Made by a program: the position numbers and the translations under genes
Shown here: positions 16,782-24,973 of the stretch, piece after piece
How the letters are laid out: each line of letters begins with the position of its first letter
Position numbering within the stretch: the first letter of the stretch is position 1
Notes under the pieces: generated by a model
Seen by the model: only the letters and a program-made list of their open reading frames with translations
Databases searched by the model: none
Told to the model about the DNA's origin: nothing
Origin: Sphingobium sp.
Lineage (GTDB): Bacteria > Pseudomonadota > Alphaproteobacteria > Sphingomonadales > Sphingomonadaceae
DNA length: 41,773 nucleotides
Direction: 5' to 3'
Assembly (NCBI GenBank): GCA_030148625.1
Contig: JASBTC010000152.1
Location: 1-41,773 of the forward strand

Positions 16782-16803
16782 GCGGGGCCCGTTGGGGCCC
16801 CGC
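16782..16803 (-). terminator. Hairpin after the major capsid gene
   Basis: A perfect 9-bp stem (GCGGGGCCC at 16782-16790, GGGCCCCGC at 16795-16803) with a 4-base loop starts 5 bp after the capsid stop. On the minus strand it is followed by TTACCCCTTTT, a weak pyrimidine tract. It probably acts as a partial terminator or 3' end stabiliser that lets the capsid RNA accumulate above downstream RNA. Confidence 0.6.
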
Positions 16804-16808
16804 CTGGA

Positions 16809-17735
16809 TCAGGTTTCGAGATTGAGGATGTAGCCACATTTGAGGTTGTCGGTGCGGGTCGTCGCCACCTGGCACCGCGCATAGATCTGCTTGGCGTCGC
16901 CGAGGTCATTTCGGATGCTGAGGGAGGTGTACATATTCTCCCAAGGCACCCGCCGCATACCGGATTTCGTCCAGAACGGGTTCTTGCGATAGCCGCTGCC
17001 GTCGACGGTAAGGCCCGCATTGTCGTAAAGCGTGTTGCTGAGCTCGTCTTCGAGGAAGGTGAAGCCGCACAGGCCGAGCAGCCGCTTTCCGTCTTCCGAC
17101 CATTTCGGCATGAACGTCTTGGCGAAATCCGCGTGGATCGCGTGCAGCTGGCCCATGAAGTCGTCGACCTGCTCGGCGGTCACCACATGATACCATTCCT
17201 CGCCCGCCGGCGGGTTGAAGTTCTTGACAAGCAGCTTGCGTGCCGCGCGCAGCTTCTCGATATTGTGGCGGGTCGCCGCGGCCGCGCCCGTCGCAACCGG
17301 CACGACCATCGAATTGGAAAAGCTCGAGGTGCTGGTGCCCGTCTTGCCGACGATCATCGAGCCATAAAAGCCCTTGAGGAAGGCGTCGTTCTTCGCCCTG
17401 GCGATCATGCCGGCATTCGCCATGACATAGCCGCTTTCCAGCTGGATCCCGCTCTGCAGCTGATCCATCGTCTCGACGATGAAGGCATTCTCGTCCGGAT
17501 CCGGCGCGGCTACCCAGACCCGGCTGTGGCTGCCGTCGGTGATCGGGGTTGGTGCGCCGCGCGTGGTGCGCTTCTGACCCTTCACATTGCCGACGATGTC
17601 GTCGAGCTTCTTCTTCTCGCCCTCGCCGGCCGTTTCGGGGCAGGCATCCCACAGCACGCTGGACTGCTGCTGCAGCGCCAGGCGCATATTGTCCTCGTAG
17701 GTGAGCTTGTAGGTGTTCGGAATTTCGCTGGCCAT
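16809..17735 (-). CDS. Major capsid protein
   Basis: A 308-residue protein with the look of the BPP-1 Bbp17-type HK97-fold capsid family: NTYKLTYEDNMRLALQQ at the start, then a DIVGNVKGQKRTTRGAPTPI-like segment, a GSMIVGKTG stretch and a C-terminal NMYTSLSIRNDLGDAK. ATG 17735 has GGAGGG 4 bp upstream. A further upstream TTG would put that ribosome site inside the coding region, so it is rejected. The gene has its own promoter and a structured leader, as expected for the most abundant virion protein. Confidence 0.9.
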   Translation of the reverse strand: MASEIPNTYKLTYEDNMRLALQQQSSVLWDACPETAGEGEKKKLDDIVGNVKGQKRTTRGAPTPITDGSHSRVWVAAPDPDENAFIVETMDQLQSGIQLESGYVMANAGMIARAKNDAFLKGFYGSMIVGKTGTSTSSFSNSMVVPVATGAAAATRHNIEKLRAARKLLVKNFNPPAGEEWYHVVTAEQVDDFMGQLHAIHADFAKTFMPKWSEDGKRLLGLCGFTFLEDELSNTLYDNAGLTVDGSGYRKNPFWTKSGMRRVPWENMYTSLSIRNDLGDAKQIYARCQVATTRTDNLKCGYILNLET

Positions 17736-17772
17736 GGGGCCCTCCGACAAAAGGTTGTTGACCGATTGCGAA

Positions 17773-17869
17773 GGGCTAGGCCGCCTGCTGGCGGGGCCTC
17801 TCTAGCGCTTAACGTCCGCGTCGACGGCGGCTTCCACCGCGGGGACCGGGGCCATACAGGCTAGGCCGG
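17773..17869 (-). ncRNA. Structured 5' leader, copy B (major capsid gene)
   Basis: This 97-nt stretch matches 4559-4658 upstream of the tailspike gene. Both copies begin and end with CGGCCTAGC, keep a CCGC/GCGG hairpin and a terminal CCGCC/GGCGG hairpin, and end 37 nt before their start codon. The two differ mainly in loops and in the 5' hairpin. It does not read as coding in any frame with normal codon use. It could be a ribosome or stability element, or a protein-binding operator RNA, but this is not known. Confidence 0.6.
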
Positions 17870-17873
17870 CACG

Positions 17874-17911
17874 AAAAAGAGACCCGGCGACATTCTCATG
17901 ATCGCCGGGTC
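17874..17911 (-). terminator. Intrinsic terminator after the scaffold gene, overlapping the capsid promoter
   Basis: A perfect 10-bp stem (GACCCGGCGA on + at 17881-17890 with TCGCCGGGTC at 17902-17911), an 11-base loop and TCTTTTT (17880-17874) on the minus strand make a classical rho-independent terminator. It would stop RNA coming from terminase, portal and scaffold, while the capsid promoter in the same bases starts new RNA. Confidence 0.8.
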
Positions 17912-17918
17912 CGGTCAA
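17890..17918 (-). promoter_or_regulatory. Promoter of the major capsid transcript
   Basis: On the minus strand TTGACC (17918-17913), a 17-bp spacer and GAATGT (17895-17890) match the tailspike promoter in hexamers, spacing and flanking bases (TGAGAWTGTCGC). It lies directly upstream of leader copy B. Its spacer and -10 overlap the terminator hairpin at 17881-17911. Confidence 0.6.
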
Positions 17919-17934
17919 GATGGCTGCAACGAGA

Positions 17935-18984
17935 TCAGGCCGCCGCGCTGCGCCCCTCCTTCGCGTCCATGTCGGCCGCGATGATCCGGTTGAGGCGATC
18001 GAGCCTGGCTTTGGCTTCGGTGTCGCCCCTGCGTATTTTGTCGGTGAAGGCTTGATCAGCCATGAGCGTTTCTTTCTGCGTCTTCGCATCCGCGGGGGTG
18101 ATCCCGAACTTCTCGCGGGTGCCGCCGTCCAGCATCGCATCCTCGGCGATCCCCTGGCCGAGCTTCAGCATCAGGTCCAGCGTGCGCTTGGCGCCGAAGC
18201 CCTGTTGCATGTCGGCGATCGCCGTCTTGTCGAGGCCTAGCCGCGCCGCCGCCCGGTTGCACAGGGCCAGGTTCTTGGCCTGGTCGGGACCCCAGCCTTT
18301 CAGCACGGCCTCGGTTTCCGCCTTGCGCGTCGCGACAAGGTGCGCGTCCATGTCCATCTGCTTCGGAATATACCAGTCGCGGACAAGCTGCTCGGCGGCG
18401 CCCTTGGGGATGCCGAGCTTGTGCGCCTGGGCCGCGAAGTCGCCCATCAGGCTTGCATCGAGATCGCCGGTGACGCCCTCCGGCATCGTGAACTGATAGC
18501 CTTCGGGCGTTTCCGGCACGCCGATCGCCGTGCGGAACGCCGCGAGCTGTTCCGGCGATGCGCCTTCCTTCGGCACCTCGACCTTGCCGCCCGATCGCAG
18601 CGCCCTTTCGGTTTCCCGGTAGCTTTTCACCACATCGTTGAGCGACTTGAAGCCCTTCGATGTCAGCCAGTCGCGGTGCGAAGGATTGTCGGCATCGACC
18701 GCGTCGGCCGAGATCCCGTCGAGCCAGCCCGAAGCGCCGCCGCCGTCTCCACCCTGACCGCCATCGCCGCCGCCGCCGCCGTCGCCACCCTGGCCACCGT
18801 CGCCGCCACCGAGGCCGAGCGCCGCCGAAACGGCATCGCCGCCGTCGCCGCCCCCGCCATCGCCACCGCCGCCCTGGCCGCCGTCACCGCCGCCATGATC
18901 GGGGGCGCGCATGTAACGCCCCATCTGCCGCTCCGCCGCCGTCATCGCGAACGCCGGCCTGCCCCGCTCACTCATCGTCATCAT
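17935..18984 (-). CDS. Capsid scaffold protein with Gly/Asp-rich N-terminus
   Basis: A 349-residue protein just before the major capsid gene. Residues about 31-85 are a low-complexity run built of GGDGG and GQGG units. The rest is charged and helical, with a conserved-looking segment near 100-200 (WLTSKGFKSLNDVVKSYRE; VPETPEGYQFTMPEG) typical of phage scaffolds, and a basic C-terminus. It should guide procapsid assembly and then leave. I keep ATG 18984, 10 bp after GGAG; ATG 18975 (MSERG) is possible. It overlaps the Bbp19-like gene. Confidence 0.85.
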   Translation of the reverse strand: MMTMSERGRPAFAMTAAERQMGRYMRAPDHGGGDGGQGGGGDGGGGDGGDAVSAALGLGGGDGGQGGDGGGGGDGGQGGDGGGASGWLDGISADAVDADNPSHRDWLTSKGFKSLNDVVKSYRETERALRSGGKVEVPKEGASPEQLAAFRTAIGVPETPEGYQFTMPEGVTGDLDASLMGDFAAQAHKLGIPKGAAEQLVRDWYIPKQMDMDAHLVATRKAETEAVLKGWGPDQAKNLALCNRAAARLGLDKTAIADMQQGFGAKRTLDLMLKLGQGIAEDAMLDGGTREKFGITPADAKTQKETLMADQAFTDKIRRGDTEAKARLDRLNRIIAADMDAKEGRSAAA

Positions 18985-19264
18985 CGCTTGTCAACTCCCT
19001 CAGACGGTGAACCTCCTGATCAGAAAGGTTCAGGAAATATTGCAGCCTCAACCACACCTCGCGCTTGCCGGCGCGGAAGGCGTGGAGGCTCGGATCGGGA
19101 TCGAAACCCGATGCGTCGGCGAGGCAGAATTTGCGGAGGTCGGCGAGCACCCGCTCGACTTCGAGCGCGGCCGGGCCCGACAGATCGAAGACCGCGCGAT
19201 AGCATCGCCGCTGGCGCAGCCGAAGGCGGCGCACGAACTGTTCCATGGAACGCCCCAGGCTCAC
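18968..19264 (-). CDS. Bbp19-family phage protein
   Basis: A 98-residue protein with the Bbp19 signature: FDLSGPAALEVERVLADLRK, FDPDPSLHAFRAGKREVWLR and an acidic end (TSDDDDE). The family is found between portal and scaffold in BPP-1-like phages and its role is unknown. The start is GTG 19264, overlapping the portal stop as GTGA; an internal ATG (19246, MEQF) would give a slightly shorter protein. Confidence 0.85.
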   Translation of the reverse strand: MSLGRSMEQFVRRLRLRQRRCYRAVFDLSGPAALEVERVLADLRKFCLADASGFDPDPSLHAFRAGKREVWLRLQYFLNLSDQEVHRLRELTSDDDDE

Positions 19265-20934
19265 GCCTCGTCCCCGCGCAGGTCGGCCGCCTTGGCGAGA
19301 TTGAGCACCGTTTCGCTCGCCGCCGGCCCCGCGGCCAGCAGGGTTTCGTCCTGTTTGCTTGCCGCCCGCGCAGCGCGTTTGGCCTCGACTTGTTCCGGCG
19401 TCGACACCCAGCTCGGCCGTACACCCAGCACCTCGGCCAGGCCACGCCCGGCGGCCTCGGTATCGACCAGGTCGATCACGCTCTCGTCGAACGGCGCGAT
19501 CTGGGACAGCATCTCGGTCCAGCGCGAGAAGCCCATCGCCTCTTCCGCGCGCGCCATCCGCGACAGGGGATTGTCGAATATGATCTTGATGCCTGCCTGC
19601 TTCGCACGCGCGGCCTCGCGCAGCACCGGCGGCGGCGGCACGATCTGGCCCGCCCGCAGCGCGATATCGAGCTCGCGCGTGATCAGTGGGCCAAGCTTCT
19701 CCGTCTCGATGCGCCCCGCCGTCGGAGCGACGAGCATGCCCGACTGGCGCGCGATCTCCAGCGCCTCGGTCGCCGTCATGCGATCGCCGCGTTCCATCAT
19801 CAGGGTGAAGAATTTGTCCAGGAACGCGGTCTTGACGACCTCGCGCTCGCGTTCCTGCATTTCGAAGCCGAACGGCAGCGCGCCGCCCATCTGCAGCGCG
19901 TGCGCCAGCTGGCGCCCCTGCGCATCTACCATGCCGGGATTGAGGCCGCTCGGCTTGGTGGCGAACTTGGTGATCGCCCCGTCGTCGTGGAACAGGATCG
20001 GCGGATCGACGGCGCGATGGCCGGCGCGCAGCAATGTCTTCGCCATCTCGTTCAGGCCCTTGATCGTGCCAAGCACCCGCATGGCAGGCGATCGGCCGTA
20101 GATGTCGCGCGGGCTCGTCGACGTGCGCGACACGATGATCGGCATCGAATGATAGCCGCGCCGGCGCATGATCCATTTCTCGTCGGGCGCGATCGTGATG
20201 CTCTCGATCGGAAAGCCCAGATAATCCATGCGCTCCGGCCGCCATTTCTTGGCGGGACGGATCGCGCGCAATAGGCGGAAGCTGGTTTCAGGCTTGCCGC
20301 CCGGCTCCAGCGCCTGCCGCATCTTGGGGCTCAGGCTGTTCGGATATTCGCCCGCGATCTGGCGCGCCGTCTTTTCATAGGCGCGGTGGACGGTGTCGAC
20401 CCGGCCGGCATAGCTTTCGCCGATGTAGATCTCGCTCAGATGGATCGACTTGTAGAACATCGAATAGCCGACGAGCTCGTCCACCCAGAGCGGGGAAACG
20501 CCATAGACGCCGCCCGATCGGACATCCTCCATCGCCTGGGTGTAGAAGCCCGCGGCGGGTGCCGCTCGAATGGCGAACAGCCGGTCATTGGCATATTCGC
20601 ACCAGCGCTGGACCTCGGGCAGCTTGTTCAGCTCGGCGGACGTCGTCACGAGGCCGGCCCATTTCTGGTTGCGCGGGAACAGCAGCCCGCCGATCGCCGC
20701 CTCGTAACGCTCCAGACCCTCCGAAGCCGTGCTGTCGAACAGATCCAGTCCGCGCTGTCCGCCGGGGGACAGATTGTCTAAACCGCCCGCCATCACCGGA
20801 TCGACCCGCCGTTCGACCTGCTTCCAGATGCTCTCCCACGGCATGCGCAGGTTGACGAGCTCCTGATGCTCGCGCAGCAGCACCTCGCAATGTTCGGTGT
20901 CCTGCCAATCCTCGGCCGCGCTATAGGGGTCCAT
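19261..20934 (-). CDS. Portal (head-to-tail connecting) protein
   Basis: A 557-residue protein of the podovirus head-tail connecting family. The N-terminal region contains LVNLRMPWESIWKQVERRVDP and LDLFDSTASEGLERYEAAIGG, typical of that family, and YGRSPAMRVLGTIKGLNEMA lies in the middle. It forms the dodecameric ring at one capsid vertex through which DNA is packaged. The length is normal. ATG 20934 has AAGGA upstream. Confidence 0.93.
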   Translation of the reverse strand: MDPYSAAEDWQDTEHCEVLLREHQELVNLRMPWESIWKQVERRVDPVMAGGLDNLSPGGQRGLDLFDSTASEGLERYEAAIGGLLFPRNQKWAGLVTTSAELNKLPEVQRWCEYANDRLFAIRAAPAAGFYTQAMEDVRSGGVYGVSPLWVDELVGYSMFYKSIHLSEIYIGESYAGRVDTVHRAYEKTARQIAGEYPNSLSPKMRQALEPGGKPETSFRLLRAIRPAKKWRPERMDYLGFPIESITIAPDEKWIMRRRGYHSMPIIVSRTSTSPRDIYGRSPAMRVLGTIKGLNEMAKTLLRAGHRAVDPPILFHDDGAITKFATKPSGLNPGMVDAQGRQLAHALQMGGALPFGFEMQEREREVVKTAFLDKFFTLMMERGDRMTATEALEIARQSGMLVAPTAGRIETEKLGPLITRELDIALRAGQIVPPPPVLREAARAKQAGIKIIFDNPLSRMARAEEAMGFSRWTEMLSQIAPFDESVIDLVDTEAAGRGLAEVLGVRPSWVSTPEQVEAKRAARAASKQDETLLAAGPAASETVLNLAKAADLRGDEA

Positions 20935-20962
20935 CCGGCGTTCCTTCGTGAAATGGTGGTGT

Positions 20963-20992
20963 GGCCCCGGCCTCGATCGCGAAGCCGGGGCC
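20963..20992 (-). terminator. Strong hairpin between 300-aa gene and portal gene
   Basis: A perfect 9-bp stem GGCCCCGGC (20963-20971) with GCCGGGGCC (20984-20992) around a 12-base loop lies in the 64-bp gap before the portal gene. There is no T tract after it on the minus strand, so it may be an RNA-processing or pausing element instead of a terminator. Confidence 0.4.
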
Positions 20993-20998
20993 GCCCGA

Positions 20999-21901
20999 TC
21001 AGACGATGATGTGATCGACGAGCTCGACGCGCTCGCCGGGCTGCAGGATCAGCGGTTCGAAGAATTCAGCCCAGGCGAACTGGTCGCCGCCGACGAACAG
21101 GCCGACGCCGACAACCCGGTTCGGCGCCTCGCCGATCGCCGGTCCCTGCAGGGTGAACTTCTGCTTGAGCAGCCATTTCCCCTCGGTATGCTTCACCCAT
21201 GCGCCGGCGCCGGCGACGACAAGGGGATCGAGCCCGCGGATCTCGTTCTTGCCGTCCGAGAAGACGATCTCGATCGGCTCGCTGCCGATCAGCGCCGCGA
21301 AGTCGTCGGAGCTGAACACGTCCTTTAGCAGACCGCATTTCCGCATTTTCGGCGGCTGCGCCTTCCGGAAAGCCTTGATCTGGCCTTTGGCCCCGTCGAG
21401 CGCCTTGATGAGCTTCTCATTCTCGGCGGTCAATGCATTGACCTGCGCCGAAAACTGGCCGAGCTTTTCAATAGCCAACCCCACCGGGGAAAATGCTTCA
21501 TTCTCGGCCACCAGCCCCAAATCGACGATGGCATCGGAGAGTTCGCCGATCGTGGCATGCACGCCGCGCAGCGCGAAAAAGACCTTCTCGACAGAATTGG
21601 CGTCCTCGGGACCGCCATCGCCATAGCCGAGCTCTTCGAGCAGCGCGCGCGCCTGGCCGAAATAGGCAGGATCATCCCCGGCCGTCGCAAGCCCGGCGGA
21701 GCGGCCAGCTTCGATTGCGTTGGCAAACCACCCCGTCAAGTCGCCGCCGTTGACCGCAAGGTCATCATCATCGGCCGCATCGATTTTTACTATGCGACCG
21801 ACGAACTGATTTCCGAACTCGTCGCCCCATAACTTTCCATCGGTGCCGATCCGCGCAAGCATATCTCCCGCGCTTTCGACCTTTTGATTTGCCTTAGCCA
21901 T
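20999..21901 (-). CDS. Hypothetical protein between terminase and portal
   Basis: A 300-residue acidic protein with no family recognised. It has a central coiled-coil-like stretch (about residues 140-185, with VNALTAENEKLIKALDGAKG) and a beta-rich C-terminal domain (about 200-300). There is no signal or membrane segment. GGTAAGGA precedes ATG 21901. Position in the packaging/head block suggests a head-associated or packaging accessory role, but that is a guess. Confidence 0.75.
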   Translation of the reverse strand: MAKANQKVESAGDMLARIGTDGKLWGDEFGNQFVGRIVKIDAADDDDLAVNGGDLTGWFANAIEAGRSAGLATAGDDPAYFGQARALLEELGYGDGGPEDANSVEKVFFALRGVHATIGELSDAIVDLGLVAENEAFSPVGLAIEKLGQFSAQVNALTAENEKLIKALDGAKGQIKAFRKAQPPKMRKCGLLKDVFSSDDFAALIGSEPIEIVFSDGKNEIRGLDPLVVAGAGAWVKHTEGKWLLKQKFTLQGPAIGEAPNRVVGVGLFVGGDQFAWAEFFEPLILQPGERVELVDHIIV

Positions 21902-21926
21902 CGTCCTTACCTTCCCTCAGTTGAAA

Positions 21927-22142
21927 TCACTGCCCGAGCAGCGGCTTGCCGCCCTTGCCGGCCTCGGCGCCGCCGGCGCCGGTGATGATGTCGGCCGCTC
22001 CCCCGCGCCGGCGCGCCAGCGCATCCGCGCCCTGCAGCTGCGCCTCGGCATCGTCCCGCGTGGCGACCGGCTGCGGCGCCGGCAGCTTCGGATATTTCGG
22101 CACCAGGCCGAGCGCTTGCAAAGGTCCGGAAAGCACCTTCAT
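21927..22142 (-). CDS. Small conserved phage protein with GQ-ending tail
   Basis: A 71-residue protein with a Pro-rich N-terminus and a C-terminal RRRGGAADIITGAGG followed by KPLLGQ. Small proteins ending in a similar RR.G...I.TG......LLG pattern are frequent near terminase and portal genes of podoviruses, with no known function. ATG 22142 lies 2 bp after the terminase stop, with GGGAGAC overlapping the end of terL as ribosome site. Confidence 0.75.
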   Translation of the reverse strand: MKVLSGPLQALGLVPKYPKLPAPQPVATRDDAEAQLQGADALARRRGGAADIITGAGGAEAGKGGKPLLGQ

Positions 22143-22144
22143 CG

Positions 22145-23710
22145 TCAGTCTCCCAGGATGGAATATTCGCTGTCGTTCACGACGCGGGTGGAGGCATCGC
22201 GCGGCTTTTGGCCGCGGATTTCGAGGATCACATTCTCGCCTTCGAGCGCGGCATATTGCTCGGCGTCGGCGACGTGGGTGTAGATCGTATTGGCGATTTC
22301 GAGATGGCCACGCGTCTCGCCGGTGCCGAGCTCGGCCTTGGCATAGCGATATCCGCCAAGATGGGCCTTGATCAGATGCTTGCAGCTAGGATCGACCTCA
22401 TAGCCGCCGATGCGGTCCTGTACCTGCCAGATCGCCTCATTGCGCAGCCCGGCGCGGTTTGATTTCGCGCGATGCACCTTGAAACCCAGAGCTTTCTGGA
22501 AGGCGAGCAGCCAGTCGAGCTCATTGTCTTCGCGATCGTCGGCGGCAAAGGCGGCGGGATCCGCGACGACGCGGATATCGCCCGCCTGGATGCCGGGGAA
22601 GCGATCGGCGAGCATCTGCTTGCACGCCTGGCCGAACGCGCTTGGTCCCACCTTTAGCAGCTTCTTGCCGCCCTGCGCGACGTTCACCACCTCGGCCAGG
22701 GCACGGAAATCGCCATGACGGGTGCGCTGGGTCGCGACGGCCGCGGCGAACAGGCCCTGGTCGACACCAAGGACGAGCAGCCGAGATCGATCCCATTCCT
22801 GCGCGCGCACATGCACCGCGTGCAGGAACTTGGCGTTGACAGGCTGCCCGTGCTGCAGCGGCACCGGCTTGTTATCGACCATACGATCGACATAGCCCGG
22901 CTTATGCTTGTTTGCCGCAACCTGAAGAACATAGTAACCGCGACCGCCGGGCAGATTATGCAAGTTCTCGGCATCCGGCTCGCGACCGCCCGGCTGAATA
23001 AAGCACTCGATCAATTTCCGGCCGTTAAGTGCTTCGGCAAGGTCGAGCTTATCCTGTTCTGAAAGCCCTTCGATTTCTTGGTCGATCAACAGCCGATAGA
23101 TGTGATTTTCGATATCCGGCATGTTGAGCGACAGGATGATCTGGGGATCGACCACGGAGCTCGGGTCGAGGTCGGAGAAGCGGCCCACGCGCCCGGTGAG
23201 GAACGGGACGAGATCCTCGGGCTGAAGATCCGCCTCGTCGACGATGACGGCATTGACTTCCCATCCGCGGCAGGCCTCCTCGACGGTGCCGTCGCCGATC
23301 GCGCGGAACTCGAATTCGACGTCGAGGATCTCGATCGGCCGCCCATCGCGCCGGTTGCCCTCACGCCGCAGCACTTTGCGGAAGCTGTGGGTGAACGGCG
23401 CTTTCCAGCTGAAATTGCCTTCGCTTTCCGGGACGAGATTGAACCAGCTCTTGAGCGTCGTCGACTGGAGCGAGGGATAGCTTTCGCGGATAATGCCGAT
23501 GCGGGCCTTGCGCCAGGCGATGCCCGTCCGCTCATCGAGCACCGCCTTTTGCTGCGCCGCGACCCGCAGGCCCTTTTGCAGAGCCGCCATCGTCTTGCCC
23601 GAACCGACCGGCCCGATGATGCCGCAGATGAACGCACGGCTCCGCATGAAAGCATCGGCCTTGGGGCCAGGCGAAATCAGGCGGCGGGGTTTGAGCGGCG
23701 CCTGTATCAT
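22145..23710 (-). CDS. terL: Terminase large subunit
   Basis: A 521-residue packaging motor. The Walker A motif GPVGSGKT is at residues 33-40 and the Walker B motif VNAVIVDEAD at 152-161. The C-terminal half has nuclease-type acidic positions such as LVLGVDQGLFAA and RVVADPAAF. It cuts concatemeric DNA and pumps it through the portal. ATG 23710 overlaps the small terminase stop by four bases. Confidence 0.93.
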   Translation of the reverse strand: MIQAPLKPRRLISPGPKADAFMRSRAFICGIIGPVGSGKTMAALQKGLRVAAQQKAVLDERTGIAWRKARIGIIRESYPSLQSTTLKSWFNLVPESEGNFSWKAPFTHSFRKVLRREGNRRDGRPIEILDVEFEFRAIGDGTVEEACRGWEVNAVIVDEADLQPEDLVPFLTGRVGRFSDLDPSSVVDPQIILSLNMPDIENHIYRLLIDQEIEGLSEQDKLDLAEALNGRKLIECFIQPGGREPDAENLHNLPGGRGYYVLQVAANKHKPGYVDRMVDNKPVPLQHGQPVNAKFLHAVHVRAQEWDRSRLLVLGVDQGLFAAAVATQRTRHGDFRALAEVVNVAQGGKKLLKVGPSAFGQACKQMLADRFPGIQAGDIRVVADPAAFAADDREDNELDWLLAFQKALGFKVHRAKSNRAGLRNEAIWQVQDRIGGYEVDPSCKHLIKAHLGGYRYAKAELGTGETRGHLEIANTIYTHVADAEQYAALEGENVILEIRGQKPRDASTRVVNDSEYSILGD

Positions 23711-24315
23711 CGCGGCGCGTCCTGGTCGTCGACCGGCAAGAATTCGGCGTCGATAACATCGGCCATTTCTTCGCGGCTATGAGTAACGCCTTCAATAAAC
23801 ATGTCCGCTATACCTGCGAACGAGAAGTCAACCGCGATCGGTTTCTTGCCATGGATGTACGGCATAAGGATATCTGCACAGCGCGCGCGCAGCGACTGCG
23901 CCTGCTCGAAGGTCATTCGCTCCACGACGAGATTTGGGCTGCCGTCCGCCCGGAAGCTGTGGACCTTCTGCTGGCGCGATGCCTCGATCAGCATTTCCGG
24001 CTGCGTCGAGGCGATCTGCATGAGCGTGATGGCGGGATCCTGCCCAAAGGAAAGGATATATCGCGCGAAATCGTCGGTCCGCTTGTTGCGCGCGCCACGT
24101 GGGCGGCCGGCGCCTCGACGACGGGCTTCCTGCAAAACCTCCAGACGGGTCGCATTTTCGCCGAGCGCATCGCGCGCCTCGACCATATCCTCGGCGCTGA
24201 AGGTCGCGAAGAGATCCTCTTGCTCCTCGACGGCCGCCGCGCCGGCTTCGATCAGCGCTTTGCTATCGCCGAGCGGCCCGGCCATGGCCGCCTTGTCGCC
24301 GCTCTCAGTTGACAC
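23707..24315 (-). CDS. terS: Terminase small subunit
   Basis: A 202-residue protein immediately before terL. It has an acidic helical start, then EVLQEARRRGAGRPRGARNKRTDDFARYIL, a basic segment typical of phage small terminases, and an acidic C-terminus. It would recognise the packaging site on phage DNA. The start is GTG 24315, with GGGGAGGG 7 bp upstream; a further upstream ATG (24381) lacks such a site. Confidence 0.85.
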   Translation of the reverse strand: MSTESGDKAAMAGPLGDSKALIEAGAAAVEEQEDLFATFSAEDMVEARDALGENATRLEVLQEARRRGAGRPRGARNKRTDDFARYILSFGQDPAITLMQIASTQPEMLIEASRQQKVHSFRADGSPNLVVERMTFEQAQSLRARCADILMPYIHGKKPIAVDFSFAGIADMFIEGVTHSREEMADVIDAEFLPVDDQDAPR

Positions 24316-24710
24316 TGGTGAGCCCTCCCCATAGCGTCCCTGTTCCCGCGCCGCCCATGCGCGACATAGAGGCTCGCCCATGCCCCGCGCCCAGCTTCCT
24401 AAGGCCGAAACCGCGCTTTTCCGCTGTTCCTGACGCTTTCAGACCATTCCCGCGCCCCGTGCCCCGTTTGTGTCCTCGGGGTTCAGCGCCCGTCCGCCAG
24501 GACGGCATCCCAACAGTTGGGGGGCATCCGGCCGAAATCGTAAAAATCGGCTGCGGTGACGGGCACCGGGCGCCGGCCACGGCGCTGGGGGGGGCCGGGG
24601 GGGTCGCGCGGCGATCGCGGCGGCCGAGCTCGCCCAGGCCGTACGCGCCCAGCCTGACAATCTGATGACCATCGACCGCAAGCCATTGGTCTAGCTCGAT
24701 ATTCTCGAAG

Positions 24711-24736
24711 CATTCCAACGCCGCCATTCCAACGGG
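24711..24736 (-). repeat. Internal pair of CGTTGGAATG sites
   Basis: Two minus-strand copies of CGTTGGAATG lie 14 bp apart (24725-24734 and 24711-24720). The first extends to CCCGTTGGAATG, the same 12-mer found at 213-224 and 41427-41438 near the two prophage ends. A 12-mer shared three times in a window of this size is not expected by chance. The sites may bind the integrase, an accessory factor or a packaging protein. Confidence 0.55.
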
Positions 24737-24973
24737 CGCCGATCGGCCAGCGAGAAAGCCCGGAAATCCGCCACTTCCGCACCGCGCCTGGTCGACCAGC
24801 GCGCCGGCCTCGATCGCGCGCAGCCCGACCGGCCGACCGCCACCCCCCGGCCGAAAGTTTCGCCGCGCCGCGCGCCTATCTAGCCGCTGATCCGGCCGCC
24901 CCAGATCCGGCAGCCCATATCCGCCCCCTATTTTATTCGGCGCGACGCGCACCCGCCGGGCAGCTTCGAGCAG

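Noticed and set aside
17736..17750. TTG 17750 as start of the capsid gene
   Set aside because: The strong GGAGGG lies downstream of it and 4 bp before ATG 17735, so ATG 17735 is the better start.
18340..20274. Plus-strand frame of 644 codons opposite portal and scaffold
   Set aside because: Shadow of the portal and scaffold genes; Arg/His-rich with no domain.
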